From a virus, in the IMG/VR virus record IMGVR_UViG_3300050015_000142, positions 1-33,241 of that record: 33,241 nucleotides of DNA; one strand, written 5' to 3'. The notes beneath the pieces were generated by a model that saw only the letters and a program-made list of their open reading frames with translations, had not been told where the DNA came from and ran no database searches. The position numbers and the translations under genes are program-made. This document shows positions 21,717 to 28,636 of this stretch, in pieces. Position 1 is the first letter of the stretch. Each line of letters starts with the position of its first letter.

Positions 21717-23167
21717 CCGCGACGAAACCGAGCATCTCGCTTGTCGTCACGACTGGCGACACGATGGAGTTTTCCGGCTCCGAGGTCATCAGCGCCACGA
21801 TTTTGCGCGAGGTGAGTCCCATCAGTACGGAGCTTCCGATCTCGACTGTCGAATGCAAGGTGCTGAATGAGGATGACACCTTTAGCATGTTCCAGGGTGA
21901 CCGCTTTCAGTTGTTATCAGAACGCCTACCACTGACGGTCTACGAGAGTGTTGCTGGCGTCCAGCAGTTCCTTGGTAAATTTTATTTGCTGGCATGGAAA
22001 AATGTCAGCGAGAAAGTCTACCAATTCGACGGCATCGATTTGTTGGGCGTCCTCGATGCAACCGATTTTGATGGCATGTTTTGGGAAACACCGACGCTAC
22101 TCAGCGCCATTCTCAGCGACATACTATCTCCCCTTTCGGTTGCATTTGATTTGGACTATACATTCGACGCCGTTACGCTTTACGGTTGGACGCCGCCTGG
22201 TAATTGTCGTCAGGCGTTACAGCAGGTACTATTTGCCGCAGGCGCAAAGGTATCGACTGCACATAGCGACAGGCTTGATATCGTCCCGTTAAACCTGCCT
22301 TATAACTACAGGATCACAGATCCGGACATGGGCACTATTCTTGACCCGGACGGTGGTGTTATTCGAGATGATGATCCGCTAGAGGGTTGGGTCGAGAGTT
22401 ATATCTTTGCAATTGAGAGTCCGGACATCGAAAACATACTTGACCCGGATAGTGGCACTATTGACGACGGAGAATCTACTGCCATGTTGACTATCTACCC
22501 GGTGGGGAAACTGCGCGATCAGCCAATTGAGTTGCTACCGCTCGTGACCAGCATCGAACTGGTATCACATAACTACAGCGAGTCAACCGTCCTGGATACA
22601 ATATTTGACAAATATCTCGAAGCAGGTTCGCATAAAATAATTTTTGACAAGCCGTATTATGTACCGTCGATTGTGATTACCGGGCCAGGCTATACCCCGG
22701 TGGAGTTAGTGACTGAGGGCGAAGTTTTGTTCGTGACCGAGAACGGCGATACCCTCGAAGCTGGCGGCGAATATGACATCGGCCCGGATAACCTGCGCCT
22801 GTCAATGGACACCGCTGACACCGTGACCATTACCGGGTATTCATGGATTGACAGTAAAAAATCGTACTTGTTTACAGAAACCGGGATCACTAATTTCGTC
22901 AACAAGAATGCGCTGGTCGTATCCGGAGCGACGATGGTCAATACCGACAATGCCGATCTTGTGTTGGCGCACCTGCGTGACTATTACCGGTTGCGCTACA
23001 AGCAGAACGTAAAGTTGTTACCGTCCACGTTGGAGGTTGGCAACAATGTCCTGAATGGCACGCTATATGGAAAGCAAATATTTGGCGAGATCACAAAGAT
23101 GGACATGGATCTGACTGCTGGATTTATTTCGGTGACTGATATTGTAGGAATGGAGTACACAGGATGA
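21713..23167 (+). CDS. Baseplate hub / tail-tip protein
   Basis: 484 residues from ATG 21713 (ATGA overlap); in-frame codons upstream lie in the preceding gene. The region TVYESVAGVQQFLGKFYLLA, then VYQFDGIDLLGVLDATDFDG and GWTPPGNCRQALQQVLFAAG, resembles gp27/gpD-like tail hub proteins that close the tube at its tip. Residues 205-265 hold two similar acidic segments, PDMGTILDPDGG and PDIENILDPDSG, which may bind calcium. The C-terminal part is beta-rich. It likely carries the fibres encoded downstream. Confidence 0.65.
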   Translation: MTATKPSISLVVTTGDTMEFSGSEVISATILREVSPISTELPISTVECKVLNEDDTFSMFQGDRFQLLSERLPLTVYESVAGVQQFLGKFYLLAWKNVSEKVYQFDGIDLLGVLDATDFDGMFWETPTLLSAILSDILSPLSVAFDLDYTFDAVTLYGWTPPGNCRQALQQVLFAAGAKVSTAHSDRLDIVPLNLPYNYRITDPDMGTILDPDGGVIRDDDPLEGWVESYIFAIESPDIENILDPDSGTIDDGESTAMLTIYPVGKLRDQPIELLPLVTSIELVSHNYSESTVLDTIFDKYLEAGSHKIIFDKPYYVPSIVITGPGYTPVELVTEGEVLFVTENGDTLEAGGEYDIGPDNLRLSMDTADTVTITGYSWIDSKKSYLFTETGITNFVNKNALVVSGATMVNTDNADLVLAHLRDYYRLRYKQNVKLLPSTLEVGNNVLNGTLYGKQIFGEITKMDMDLTAGFISVTDIVGMEYTG

Positions 23168-23775
23168 CAACAATCAAACTTAGCGCGCTTGCAGCGAACC
23201 CAGATACCCTGCTGACCGCCCCAGTCTTTGCTGATTTGCTGCTTATCAATGACATCAGTGAGCCTCTAACCATCAACAAAACCAAAGCCATGACGTTGTC
23301 TTCTCTGGCGGCGATGTTGGCTCCTCTGATGGAGGGCATCAAGGTAAATGGGCTCTATCTCTCGACTGAAGCCACAAATCCAGCGACTTCGCTCGGTTAT
23401 GGAACTTGGGTTGCCTATGCTGCTGGGCGTGTGCCAATTGGTGTAGGCACATCTGACGCGGTTTACGGTGCCGGGTCAACTGGTGGTGCCAGTAACCATA
23501 CAAATACTTCCGCAGAGATGCCTGCTCACGCGCACGTTCAGAACGCCCATAACCACACGCAGAACGCGCATAACCACAATATCAATGCAGTAACAACAAG
23601 CCCCAGTGGGACCATTGGATCAATTTGGGGGTACAGCATCGGTACTGTCACTACTGACACCCGAGTCGCCACTAACAATGTCGCAACTGCCACCAACCAA
23701 AATACCGGTAGCGGAACGGCTTGGGACAACACGATGCCTTGGATTGGCGTCTATATTTGGAAACGCATTTCGTAA
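23164..23775 (+). CDS. Tail fibre / collar-domain protein with His repeats
   Basis: 203 residues, ATGA overlap with the hub gene. The N-terminal 60 residues (LLINDISEPLTINKTKAMTL) resemble a fibre attachment segment shared in concept with the next gene. GTWVAYAAGRVPIGVG is the phage tail-collar signature. AHAHVQNAHNHTQNAHNHN follows, alternating histidines like those that bind iron along T4 gp12/gp37-type fibres. The C-terminus MPWIGVYIWKRIS is the usual end of these receptor-binding domains. It probably forms a short trimeric fibre at the tail tip. Confidence 0.8.
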   Translation: MTTIKLSALAANPDTLLTAPVFADLLLINDISEPLTINKTKAMTLSSLAAMLAPLMEGIKVNGLYLSTEATNPATSLGYGTWVAYAAGRVPIGVGTSDAVYGAGSTGGASNHTNTSAEMPAHAHVQNAHNHTQNAHNHNINAVTTSPSGTIGSIWGYSIGTVTTDTRVATNNVATATNQNTGSGTAWDNTMPWIGVYIWKRIS

Positions 23776-23788
23776 ATAGGAGAATACT

Positions 23789-24361
23789 ATGCCTTTATGG
23801 ACTGATTACTCACTACAAACCACTCCCGACGATGCTGATACCCTGCTCGCACATGACGTGAGCGAGACGACCGTCGGGCAGAAAATGAAACGTACGACCT
23901 GGGCGAACATCAAGGCGGCAATACTCGGAGGAACGGGACATGTCAATGTGGGTGTGTTCACCCTGACCGTCCCTGCCACGGGCGCTGCGGCGCTGCTGGG
24001 AACGGCGAATGTGTTTACCGACACGCAAAATCTGCCTACATATAGCCTCGTTACCGGATGGGGTGGGTTTATTCAGGGTCAAGGCTTATCCCTGAACGCT
24101 AATGACGCGATTGTGTGGGCCGAGTTCCTCGGTATGCTATTGATTTCTAACGTTACGGATGACACCACTCAACTGATTATTTGCAGCAAGGCAGGTTCGT
24201 TTACAAGCGTTGCTAGCCAGGGATTGAGTTGCACGCTTGGGTCTGACGCGGGCGGAACCTTGTCGGTTTACCATGGGATGACAGGCACTAATATCTACAT
24301 CAAGAATCGATACGGCGTGACAAAAACTATCCGCGTCCAAATATTTGGGAATAACTGGTAA
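23789..24361 (+). CDS. Minor tail / fibre protein
   Basis: 190 residues. The N-terminus DDADTLLAHDVSETTVGQKM, followed by KRTTWANIKAAIL, is the attachment motif found on many phage fibre proteins and resembles the start of the preceding protein (TLLTAPVFADLLLINDIS). A VFTLTVPATGAAALLGTANV segment follows, and the rest is beta-rich, ending IRVQIFGNNW. It probably assembles with the collar-domain protein. Clear ribosome site AGGAG. Confidence 0.7.
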   Translation: MPLWTDYSLQTTPDDADTLLAHDVSETTVGQKMKRTTWANIKAAILGGTGHVNVGVFTLTVPATGAAALLGTANVFTDTQNLPTYSLVTGWGGFIQGQGLSLNANDAIVWAEFLGMLLISNVTDDTTQLIICSKAGSFTSVASQGLSCTLGSDAGGTLSVYHGMTGTNIYIKNRYGVTKTIRVQIFGNNW

Positions 24362-24413
24362 TGGCAGACCCGTCATTACCCCTTCCGTAGAAACGCACAC
24401 AAAGGAGCCATCA

Positions 24414-24479
24414 TTGAAAGTTGAACAGAACGGCAACGTAATCAGCGTGTACCAGGGGGTAGCATGGACGCAATCATAA
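24414..24479 (+). CDS. Possible 21-residue coupled peptide before metallophosphoesterase
   Basis: A TTG at 24414 stands six bases after a strong AAAGGAG and opens 21 codons (KVEQNGNVISVYQGVAWTQS) ending TAA 24479. The metallophosphoesterase ATG (24464) lies within it and lacks its own good ribosome site, so this may be a leader peptide that delivers ribosomes to that gene. Confidence 0.4.
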   Translation: MKVEQNGNVISVYQGVAWTQS

Positions 24480-25279
24480 CCATCAGTGACACTCACGTTG
24501 GGTCGTTGAGCGGGCTTTGTTCTACATGGGGCATCCGCCAGGACAACGGGGCAAGGTTTTCACCGTCAAAATTTCAGGACTATACCTGGAACGCCTTTAC
24601 CCATTTCTGGCGTGAGTATGTGCCAGCCGTCACCAAGGGCGCCCGTAAAATCGCGGTTGTCATCAATGGCGATCTGGTAGACGGCAATCACCACAACGCG
24701 GTAGATATCATTCCCAATATCGCCAGCCAGGAAGAGGCAGCGGTCGAAATGTTCGGACCCATTGCGAAAATATACCAAATAGTAGTAATTCGTGGAACGG
24801 AAGCCCATGGCGGTATCAGTGAGCAGTCAACAGAACGGGTCGCCCGTGAATTACACGCTGTCAAGGACGAATCTACGGGCAACAGCTCCTGGTGGCAATA
24901 TTGGGTAGAGGCCGGGGATCACCTGTTCCAATTCGCCCACCATATCGGCACGACAGGCAGTACAGCCTATGAGACCACGGCCCTGACCAGGGAGCTGACC
25001 GCAGGTATGAGCGAAGCGACGCAGTGGGGAACGCGGATGCCCGATACGATGGTCAGGTCACACAGGCATCGCTTTAGTCAGGTAATACTACCTAGTGCAC
25101 GCGGGCGCATCCAATTAGTCGTAACCCCTGGATGGCAACTTCGTACCCCATTTGTTGAAAGAATAGACCGTATACGGCTCCCCCACATTGGGGGAGTTGT
25201 CTTTTTATGTGAGGATGGACAATGCCAAGTGAAAGAAAAAATGTATCCTCTGCCGCAACCGAAAGTGAACCGACTTTGA
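24464..25279 (+). CDS. Calcineurin-like metallophosphoesterase
   Basis: 271 residues. Motifs in order are SDTHVGS (Asp9, His11), INGDLVDGNHH (Asp70, His76), RGTEAHGG (111-117, where the usual GNHD/E reads GTEAH), FAHHIG (His159) and SHRHRF (His200, His202). These give the two-metal site of calcineurin-like phosphatases and nucleases. The substrate is unknown; phage relatives are thought to act on nucleic acid or nucleotide. The gene follows the tail genes and overlaps the next gene by 58 bases. A terminator-like hairpin is embedded near its end. Confidence 0.82.
   Translation: MDAIITISDTHVGSLSGLCSTWGIRQDNGARFSPSKFQDYTWNAFTHFWREYVPAVTKGARKIAVVINGDLVDGNHHNAVDIIPNIASQEEAAVEMFGPIAKIYQIVVIRGTEAHGGISEQSTERVARELHAVKDESTGNSSWWQYWVEAGDHLFQFAHHIGTTGSTAYETTALTRELTAGMSEATQWGTRMPDTMVRSHRHRFSQVILPSARGRIQLVVTPGWQLRTPFVERIDRIRLPHIGGVVFLCEDGQCQVKEKMYPLPQPKVNRL
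25178..25206 (+). terminator. Terminator-like hairpin inside the metallophosphoesterase gene
   Basis: CTCCCCC (25178-25184) and GGGGGAG (25190-25196) form a perfect 7-bp stem with a 5-base loop, followed by TTGTCTTTTT. It lies just upstream of the ribosome site and ATG (25222) of the winged-helix gene. It would end or attenuate late transcription before that gene. Confidence 0.55.
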
Positions 25280-25518
25280 CATTCGGCTACAATGAGTTAG
25301 AGGAATATCTGCGAGAGCAGTATTATCACACCGCCATGGAACCAGACGAAATGACCACCGAGGACTGCGCCCATGTCATGGGCATATCCAAGAGGGCAGT
25401 CGCTGAAAGATTGAAGTTGGACGTTGAGAAGGGCACGATCACGGCACGTAAGGCGCGTATGGCCAATGGAAATATTGCGGTGGTTTATCGGCTACGCAAG
25501 GCGGGCGAGGAGATATAG
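25222..25518 (+). CDS. Winged-helix-like DNA-binding protein
   Basis: 98 residues. MTTEDCAHVMGISKRAVAER with LKLDVEKGTITARKARMANG and NIAVVYRLRK reads as helix-turn-helix plus wing. It overlaps the phosphoesterase gene in another frame for 58 bases and is the last + strand gene before the convergence zone. A regulator of late or convergent transcription, or a packaging accessory, would fit. The fold is inferred from pattern only. Confidence 0.6.
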   Translation: MPSERKNVSSAATESEPTLTFGYNELEEYLREQYYHTAMEPDEMTTEDCAHVMGISKRAVAERLKLDVEKGTITARKARMANGNIAVVYRLRKAGEEI

Positions 25519-25555
25519 TCCTCGAAAATGATGACCTGGCGGGGGCGGACTAAAC

Positions 25556-25577
25556 ACCTGTACACAAACGTACAGGT
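25556..25577. repeat. Perfect inverted repeat (operator or terminator candidate)
   Basis: ACCTGTAC and GTACAGGT face each other across six bases. There is no T-run on either side, so a protein-binding site is as likely as a terminator. It lies 38 bases after the last + strand gene. Another inverted repeat, CACATCA/TGATGTG with a 5-base loop, lies at about 25618-25636, just beyond the tRNA 3' end. Confidence 0.45.
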
Positions 25578-25645
25578 TAAGCGAATGGTGTCAGGTTGGG
25601 TTACATATTTGTCTACCACATCAGCGCATGATGTGAGATACAAGG

Positions 25646-25729
25646 TGGGCGGTGAAGGATTCGAACCTCCGAAGGCGTGTCGCCAACTGATTTACAGTCA
25701 GTTTCCTTTGGCCGCTTGGATAACCGCCC
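25646..25729 (-). tRNA. tRNA-Tyr (anticodon GTA)
   Basis: On the reverse strand the acceptor arms GGGCGGT/ACCGCCC pair perfectly. The D-arm is TCC-AAGCGGCCAAA-GGA. The anticodon stem ACTGA/TCAGT closes a CTGTAAA loop with anticodon GTA. A long variable arm (GGCG-ACA-CGCC) marks a class II tRNA, as for bacterial tyrosine tRNA. The T-arm is GGAGG-TTCGAAT-CCTTC with one wobble. Base 25646 is the A discriminator; CCA is not encoded. A promoter-like pair lies upstream at 25875-25903. Confidence 0.95.
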
Positions 25730-25874
25730 TAAAAGAAGCGGGCGGCCAATGCTGGGGCCGCCGCCTACCCTCGCGTTGCCAGCCGCGATAACCCTTCCGG
25801 TACCAGTCGGGTTAGCCAATTTGAGCTTGCCGTCGTTAGTAAGGGCGGTAGAAGGCTCGGCGGGTGATACGCTT

Positions 25875-25903
25875 ATTATACTCGATATCTGCAAACATGG
25901 AAA
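25875..25903 (-). promoter_or_regulatory. Promoter candidate for the tRNA-Tyr transcript
   Basis: On the reverse strand TTTCCA (25903-25898), 17 bases, then TATAAT (25880-25875). Start near 25868 leaves a leader of about 138 bases before the tRNA. The leader contains a GGCGGCC/GGCCGCC hairpin immediately ahead of the tRNA 5' end. Confidence 0.5.
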
Positions 25904-25909
25904 AGCTAA

Positions 25910-25938
25910 TTGACACTTATGGGGGTAATTTGTAAAAT
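25910..25938 (+). promoter_or_regulatory. Strong promoter-like sequence pointing into the reverse-strand operon
   Basis: A perfect TTGACA (25910-25915), 17-base spacer and TGTAAAAT (-10 TAAAAT at 25933-25938). It stands back to back with the tRNA promoter, six bases apart. Transcription would start near 25945, pass through the hairpin and run antisense to the early genes. Confidence 0.5.
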
Positions 25939-25962
25939 AGAAAGCCCCTTATCCAGGGGCTT
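25932..25962 (-). terminator. Intrinsic terminator of the reverse-strand operon
   Basis: AAGCCCCT (25942-25949) and AGGGGCTT (25955-25962) form an 8-bp stem with a 5-base loop. Read on the reverse strand it is followed by TTCTATTTT. It lies about 27 bases after the last reverse-strand stop codon (25989). Confidence 0.8.
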
Positions 25963-25988
25963 GCAGTGCATGGTGGTGATAAGAATTA

Positions 25989-26639
25989 TTATGGGAAGAA
26001 CGAAAGTATATCTTTTATCGTCTTTTGCCTAGTTGAATCGTTATCGGGAAGGTTATAATTATTCGTGATGTTTGTGTTCATCCCCTCCTTTGGCCCATCA
26101 ATTGCGTCCATTTCGCCCCTCAGTCTTTCAATCTCTTTGAGCAGGGACGTTTCCCTGGCTTCGTAATGACTCTTGAACTCCATATCGGTGTCTATAAGAT
26201 TGTCAAAAGATCTGTGCCACTCCTCTGCATTATGTTGTGCATTATTCCGGTCAATCGCAAGATCGTGACTGGATTTATGTACTATTTCGCCATCCTCGAT
26301 AAATGGGTGGCACCAACAATCGTTGGCGTTTATGTGATTTTGGTCTCTCGTTTCGGTTTCTATAAGCTTGTCGAATGATGCTTTCCAGGTACGCTCCCCT
26401 GCCTCTGCTAGAGACAATTTTTTCTCTAGCACAACAACCGCAGCGTCTGGTATGTACGCCTGCGCAGCTAGATATTCAATATACCTATCCTTATGTTTTT
26501 CTAGTGGGCGGTCATTCCATTCCTCGAAGGGAATTGACACATAGTGCAGGGAACACTCTTTATTTGAGCAATAACAATTGCTCTCGTTTTTTTCGTGTGC
26601 ATCTTCACCGCACAGTGGGCATAGCTTTAAAGGGGTCAT
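25989..26639 (-). CDS. Lar-like zinc-ribbon protein with coiled-coil extension
   Basis: 216 residues. Residues 1-45 form a zinc ribbon of the restriction-alleviation (Lar-like) type: C7-x2-C10, C24 and C29, then FEEWNDRP, the family's closing WNxR motif. The middle holds two related helical segments, WKASFDKLIETETRD (85-99) and WHRSFDNLIDTDMEF (141-155), separated by NDCWCHPFIEDGEIVHKS. The C-terminus is a coiled coil and a disordered Asn-rich tail. Lar proteins of Rac prophage blunt type I restriction; for this longer protein that role is only suggested. It is the last gene of the early operon. Confidence 0.7.
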   Translation of the reverse strand: MTPLKLCPLCGEDAHEKNESNCYCSNKECSLHYVSIPFEEWNDRPLEKHKDRYIEYLAAQAYIPDAAVVVLEKKLSLAEAGERTWKASFDKLIETETRDQNHINANDCWCHPFIEDGEIVHKSSHDLAIDRNNAQHNAEEWHRSFDNLIDTDMEFKSHYEARETSLLKEIERLRGEMDAIDGPKEGMNTNITNNYNLPDNDSTRQKTIKDILSFFP

Positions 26640-26848
26640 TTCATCTCCTGTGGTGCAACTATAGATACGATGCCAGATATTAATCTGGCCCTCATTACTG
26701 CCTCAAATTCCCGTTGCTGATGCTCGTCAACGATGGAATATTGATTAAAATACTTCTCCCAGTTATCAATAAGTTCTTTCTTTTGAATGTCGGTGGGCTT
26801 TGCCACTTCCGCCAAAAGTAGAATTTTGTTTTTTAATTCGTTATTCAT
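26636..26848 (-). CDS. Hypothetical small helical protein
   Basis: 70 residues from ATG 26848, one base after the stop of the upstream gene; a longer frame from 26884 would lie inside that gene. The sequence is helical and acidic-to-neutral (NKILLLAEVAKPTDIQKKEL, then DNWEKYFNQYSIVDEHQQRE). It overlaps the next gene by ATGA. AT-rich. No recognised family. Confidence 0.6.
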   Translation of the reverse strand: MNNELKNKILLLAEVAKPTDIQKKELIDNWEKYFNQYSIVDEHQQREFEAVMRARLISGIVSIVAPQEMK

Positions 26849-26849
26849 T

Positions 26850-27239
26850 TCATTTCTTTGACTTTGCCAGGACATCCAGGGCAAAAGCTAGGGCGTAGGT
26901 ATCGTTACCGCGAAGCCATTCCGCGACAACGGCCTCAGCCGCATCCGCGCGCGCACGGGCGGCCGCCAGCTCCGCGCGCAGGTCTTCGGCCTCTTTCCAT
27001 CGTTTATCCGGACAGCAGAATATGGCGATATTCATCTGCTCAACGGCGTGGGCAAGGGTGGCGCGGAGGGTGTCCTCAATCGGGCGTTGGTTATAAATGT
27101 GCCGTAATACTCTAAAATTCGTTTTACAGTCAGGGCATTTCAAAAAAAGTACGTGGCCCTTATCAGTAATCACCAACGAATTGTAACCAACGCTTTGTCC
27201 CTTGCAGAACGGACATTGTTTCAATTCTGTTTCGTTCAT
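26850..27239 (-). CDS. Lar-like zinc-ribbon protein with coiled coil
   Basis: 129 residues from ATG 27239, with a GGAGG site; the in-frame ATG at 27287 lies in the upstream gene. Zinc ribbon C9-x2-C12 and C35-x2-C38 (KQCPFCKG, KCPDCKTNF), then YNQRP, resembling the Lar-type ending. A long Ala/Arg-rich coiled coil follows (EAEDLRAELAAARARADAAE). Its C-terminal module RADAAEAVVAEWLRGND resembles RADLAEEIVERVIGGRN in the protein at 28391-28636, so the two share a duplicated element. Coupled (ATGA) to the upstream gene. Confidence 0.65.
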   Translation of the reverse strand: MNETELKQCPFCKGQSVGYNSLVITDKGHVLFLKCPDCKTNFRVLRHIYNQRPIEDTLRATLAHAVEQMNIAIFCCPDKRWKEAEDLRAELAAARARADAAEAVVAEWLRGNDTYALAFALDVLAKSKK

Positions 27240-27592
27240 ATTTCCTCCAATCGCTTTTCTATTATTATACCCAGTTCTTTTCTCCAATCTGGGCGCGGAG
27301 CGGGCTTATTCGCCGTGCAACGTTTGGTCGTGTGGACGGCGCCGCACTTCGGGCAGGCTGGGGTTGGGATAAGTGCGGGCAAGTTCAAGATGGTCCGATA
27401 ACGCAGGCTCTTTGGTTCCCGCCCCTTCGCAATGGACCAAAGCGTACCCGCTGGAATGCCCCTAAAATCGGGCATAGCGGCGATTTCGCGCCAGGACATA
27501 TCGGAATGCCTATTCAGTAGCTCCGTGCAAATTTGTGCCATGTCCGTGGTTTGGACGCGGTCTGTGGTTTGAGTTGTCGTTTGGTTCGTCAT
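27236..27592 (-). CDS. HTH-like protein with C-terminal zinc-knuckle motif
   Basis: 118 residues. SWREIAAMPDFRGIPAGTLW, then SIAKGREPKSLRYRTILNLP, reads as a helix-turn-helix of the kind that reads short DNA sites. CPKCGAVHTTKRC adds a possible zinc site. The N-terminus is a Thr/Gln-rich stretch. Overlaps both neighbours by ATGA. A regulator of early transcription is possible. No function known. Confidence 0.65.
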   Translation of the reverse strand: MTNQTTTQTTDRVQTTDMAQICTELLNRHSDMSWREIAAMPDFRGIPAGTLWSIAKGREPKSLRYRTILNLPALIPTPACPKCGAVHTTKRCTANKPAPRPDWRKELGIIIEKRLEEI

Positions 27593-28194
27593 TTCAAGTC
27601 CTTTATCCCAAGACCTGCCTCATATTGAAATTGCGTTCTCCCATTTGTCGTCCAGTGCTTCGGCGTATTCGGCTGACCGCCGGCATACTGTTTTTCAAGG
27701 ATGTGTTGGATGCAGATGGTTGCATATTTGCGACAGTTGCCGCCGTCGTTCCAGGTCTGGCCTTCCGCGTAAAAGCGCACCGGCCTGACAAAGTTAGGGT
27801 CGCTGTGTTTGATAAAGTCCTCGATAAAGTCTTGCGGCACCTCACCAAAGAGGAGGCGCACTTTTGTGATGGGTTGGCTGCCTTTGGCGTCAATGACCAA
27901 TCCGCGTTCGCTCATCAGGTACGGCCATCCCTCGCGGGGAATGCGCGTGTAGAGTTCAAGCCGTTTCAGGTCCTTATCTTTCAGTATTTCAATTCGTGCC
28001 AGTTGTTCCTCAATTTCGAGGTGGCGATCATCAACGACGACAAGGAATATGACGAGAGCCGCCAGGCCAAAGATGATCGCCCATGCGAAGCCCAGCGTAT
28101 GCAACCAACCCGGCTCGAATTTTACCAACACGACAAATAGGATGATGGTCACGCTAATTCCTGCGCAAACGATAGACCAAAATAGTTTCATCAA
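27589..28194 (-). CDS. Membrane protein with cytosolic domain, unknown function
   Basis: 201 residues. Two transmembrane helices lie at about 4-25 (LFWSIVCAGISVTIILFVVL) and 33-54 (TLGFAWAIIFGLAALVIFLV). A coiled coil (EIEEQLARIEILKDKDLKRL) leads to a soluble domain with ITKVRLLFGEVPQDFIEDFI and HSDPNFVRPVRFYAEGQTWN. ATGA overlap with both neighbours. An early membrane protein could serve in superinfection exclusion, but nothing in the sequence proves that. Confidence 0.65.
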   Translation of the reverse strand: MMKLFWSIVCAGISVTIILFVVLVKFEPGWLHTLGFAWAIIFGLAALVIFLVVVDDRHLEIEEQLARIEILKDKDLKRLELYTRIPREGWPYLMSERGLVIDAKGSQPITKVRLLFGEVPQDFIEDFIKHSDPNFVRPVRFYAEGQTWNDGGNCRKYATICIQHILEKQYAGGQPNTPKHWTTNGRTQFQYEAGLGIKDLK

Positions 28195-28394
28195 ACCCCT
28201 CCCCCACCGCTATCCTTTTTGCTAAAATTGGTGTTTATGCGTGCGCCAAGCACACCTAGCCTCGCCTTATACTCAGCCTGCGCCCGCAAATGCCGTGCCT
28301 TGCGCAGCATGGGGGTGACGAAGGAGTAGATCAGGATGGCGGGGATGACGAATAACGCGAGGGCGGCAAGCCATTGAAGGGCGGCGAGGGTCAT
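28191..28394 (-). CDS. Small single-pass membrane protein
   Basis: 67 residues: one transmembrane helix (about 5-27, ALQWLAALALFVIPAILIYS), then a basic segment (LRKARHLRAQAEYKARLG) and a Gly-rich end. The basic segment puts the C-terminus in the cytoplasm. It overlaps the next membrane-protein gene by ATGA, so the two may act together. Not recognised. Confidence 0.6.
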   Translation of the reverse strand: MTLAALQWLAALALFVIPAILIYSFVTPMLRKARHLRAQAEYKARLGVLGARINTNFSKKDSGGGGV

Positions 28395-28636
28395 GGCTTA
28401 CTACCGCCTTTTGCTTTTTGCCATGCCTCGATCAGCTCCCTATCTGTTGTCTTGTCGTATGGATTTCTTCCCCCAATAACACGCTCAACAATTTCCTCGG
28501 CTAAGTCGGCGCGTTTACTGGCTTTCGCCAACACCACGCGCAAACGCTCTATTTCGTGCACCGCGTCTGCTAGGGCTATCCCAGGAACAGTTGGATTTTT
28601 AGCTAACATTTTCAGTGCGTCTAATTCCCATTTCAT
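28391..28636 (-). CDS. Hypothetical helical protein
   Basis: 81 residues, mostly helical: KWELDALKMLAKNPTVPGIA, then AVHEIERLRVVLAKASKRAD and LAEEIVERVIGGRNPYD. The last part resembles the coiled-coil module of the Lar-like protein at 26850-27239. ATGA overlaps on both sides. Function unknown. Confidence 0.6.
   Translation of the reverse strand: MKWELDALKMLAKNPTVPGIALADAVHEIERLRVVLAKASKRADLAEEIVERVIGGRNPYDKTTDRELIEAWQKAKGGSKP

Larger units (their letters stand above)
25519..25988. other. Non-coding convergence zone
   Basis: Apart from the tRNA and the signals listed separately, I see no supported protein gene in these 470 bases. Open frames on both strands run across the tRNA or the promoters and lack ribosome sites. 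Further inverted repeats are GGCGGCC/GGCCGCC around 25741-25764 and TAACCC/GGGTTA around 25790-25816. Confidence 0.7.

Noticed and set aside
25556-25577. LexA box
   Set aside because: CTGT and ACAG are separated by ten bases rather than the eight of the E. coli type, and it lies after rather than before a gene.
25528-25791. + strand frame of 87 codons (and a 78-codon one at 25677-25913) across the convergence zone
   Set aside because: It reads through the tRNA-Tyr gene on the other strand; the GFEPPKACRQL-type translation is the usual false product of a reversed tRNA, and no ribosome site is present.
25790-25815. T-box riboswitch in the tRNA leader, because TGGTACCG matches the core of the T-box sequence
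   Set aside because: Only eight bases match, the surrounding AGGG...CGCG pattern and specifier stem are missing, and the downstream product is a tRNA rather than a synthetase or transporter.
25613-25894. Reverse-strand frame of 93 codons covering the tRNA and its leader
   Set aside because: Its ATG falls inside the likely promoter, no ribosome site precedes it, and a third of it is the tRNA itself.
26166-26378. + strand frame of 70 codons with hydrophobic product downstream of the + promoter
   Set aside because: It is the mirror of the Lar-like gene, starts more than 200 bases after the promoter and has no ribosome site.
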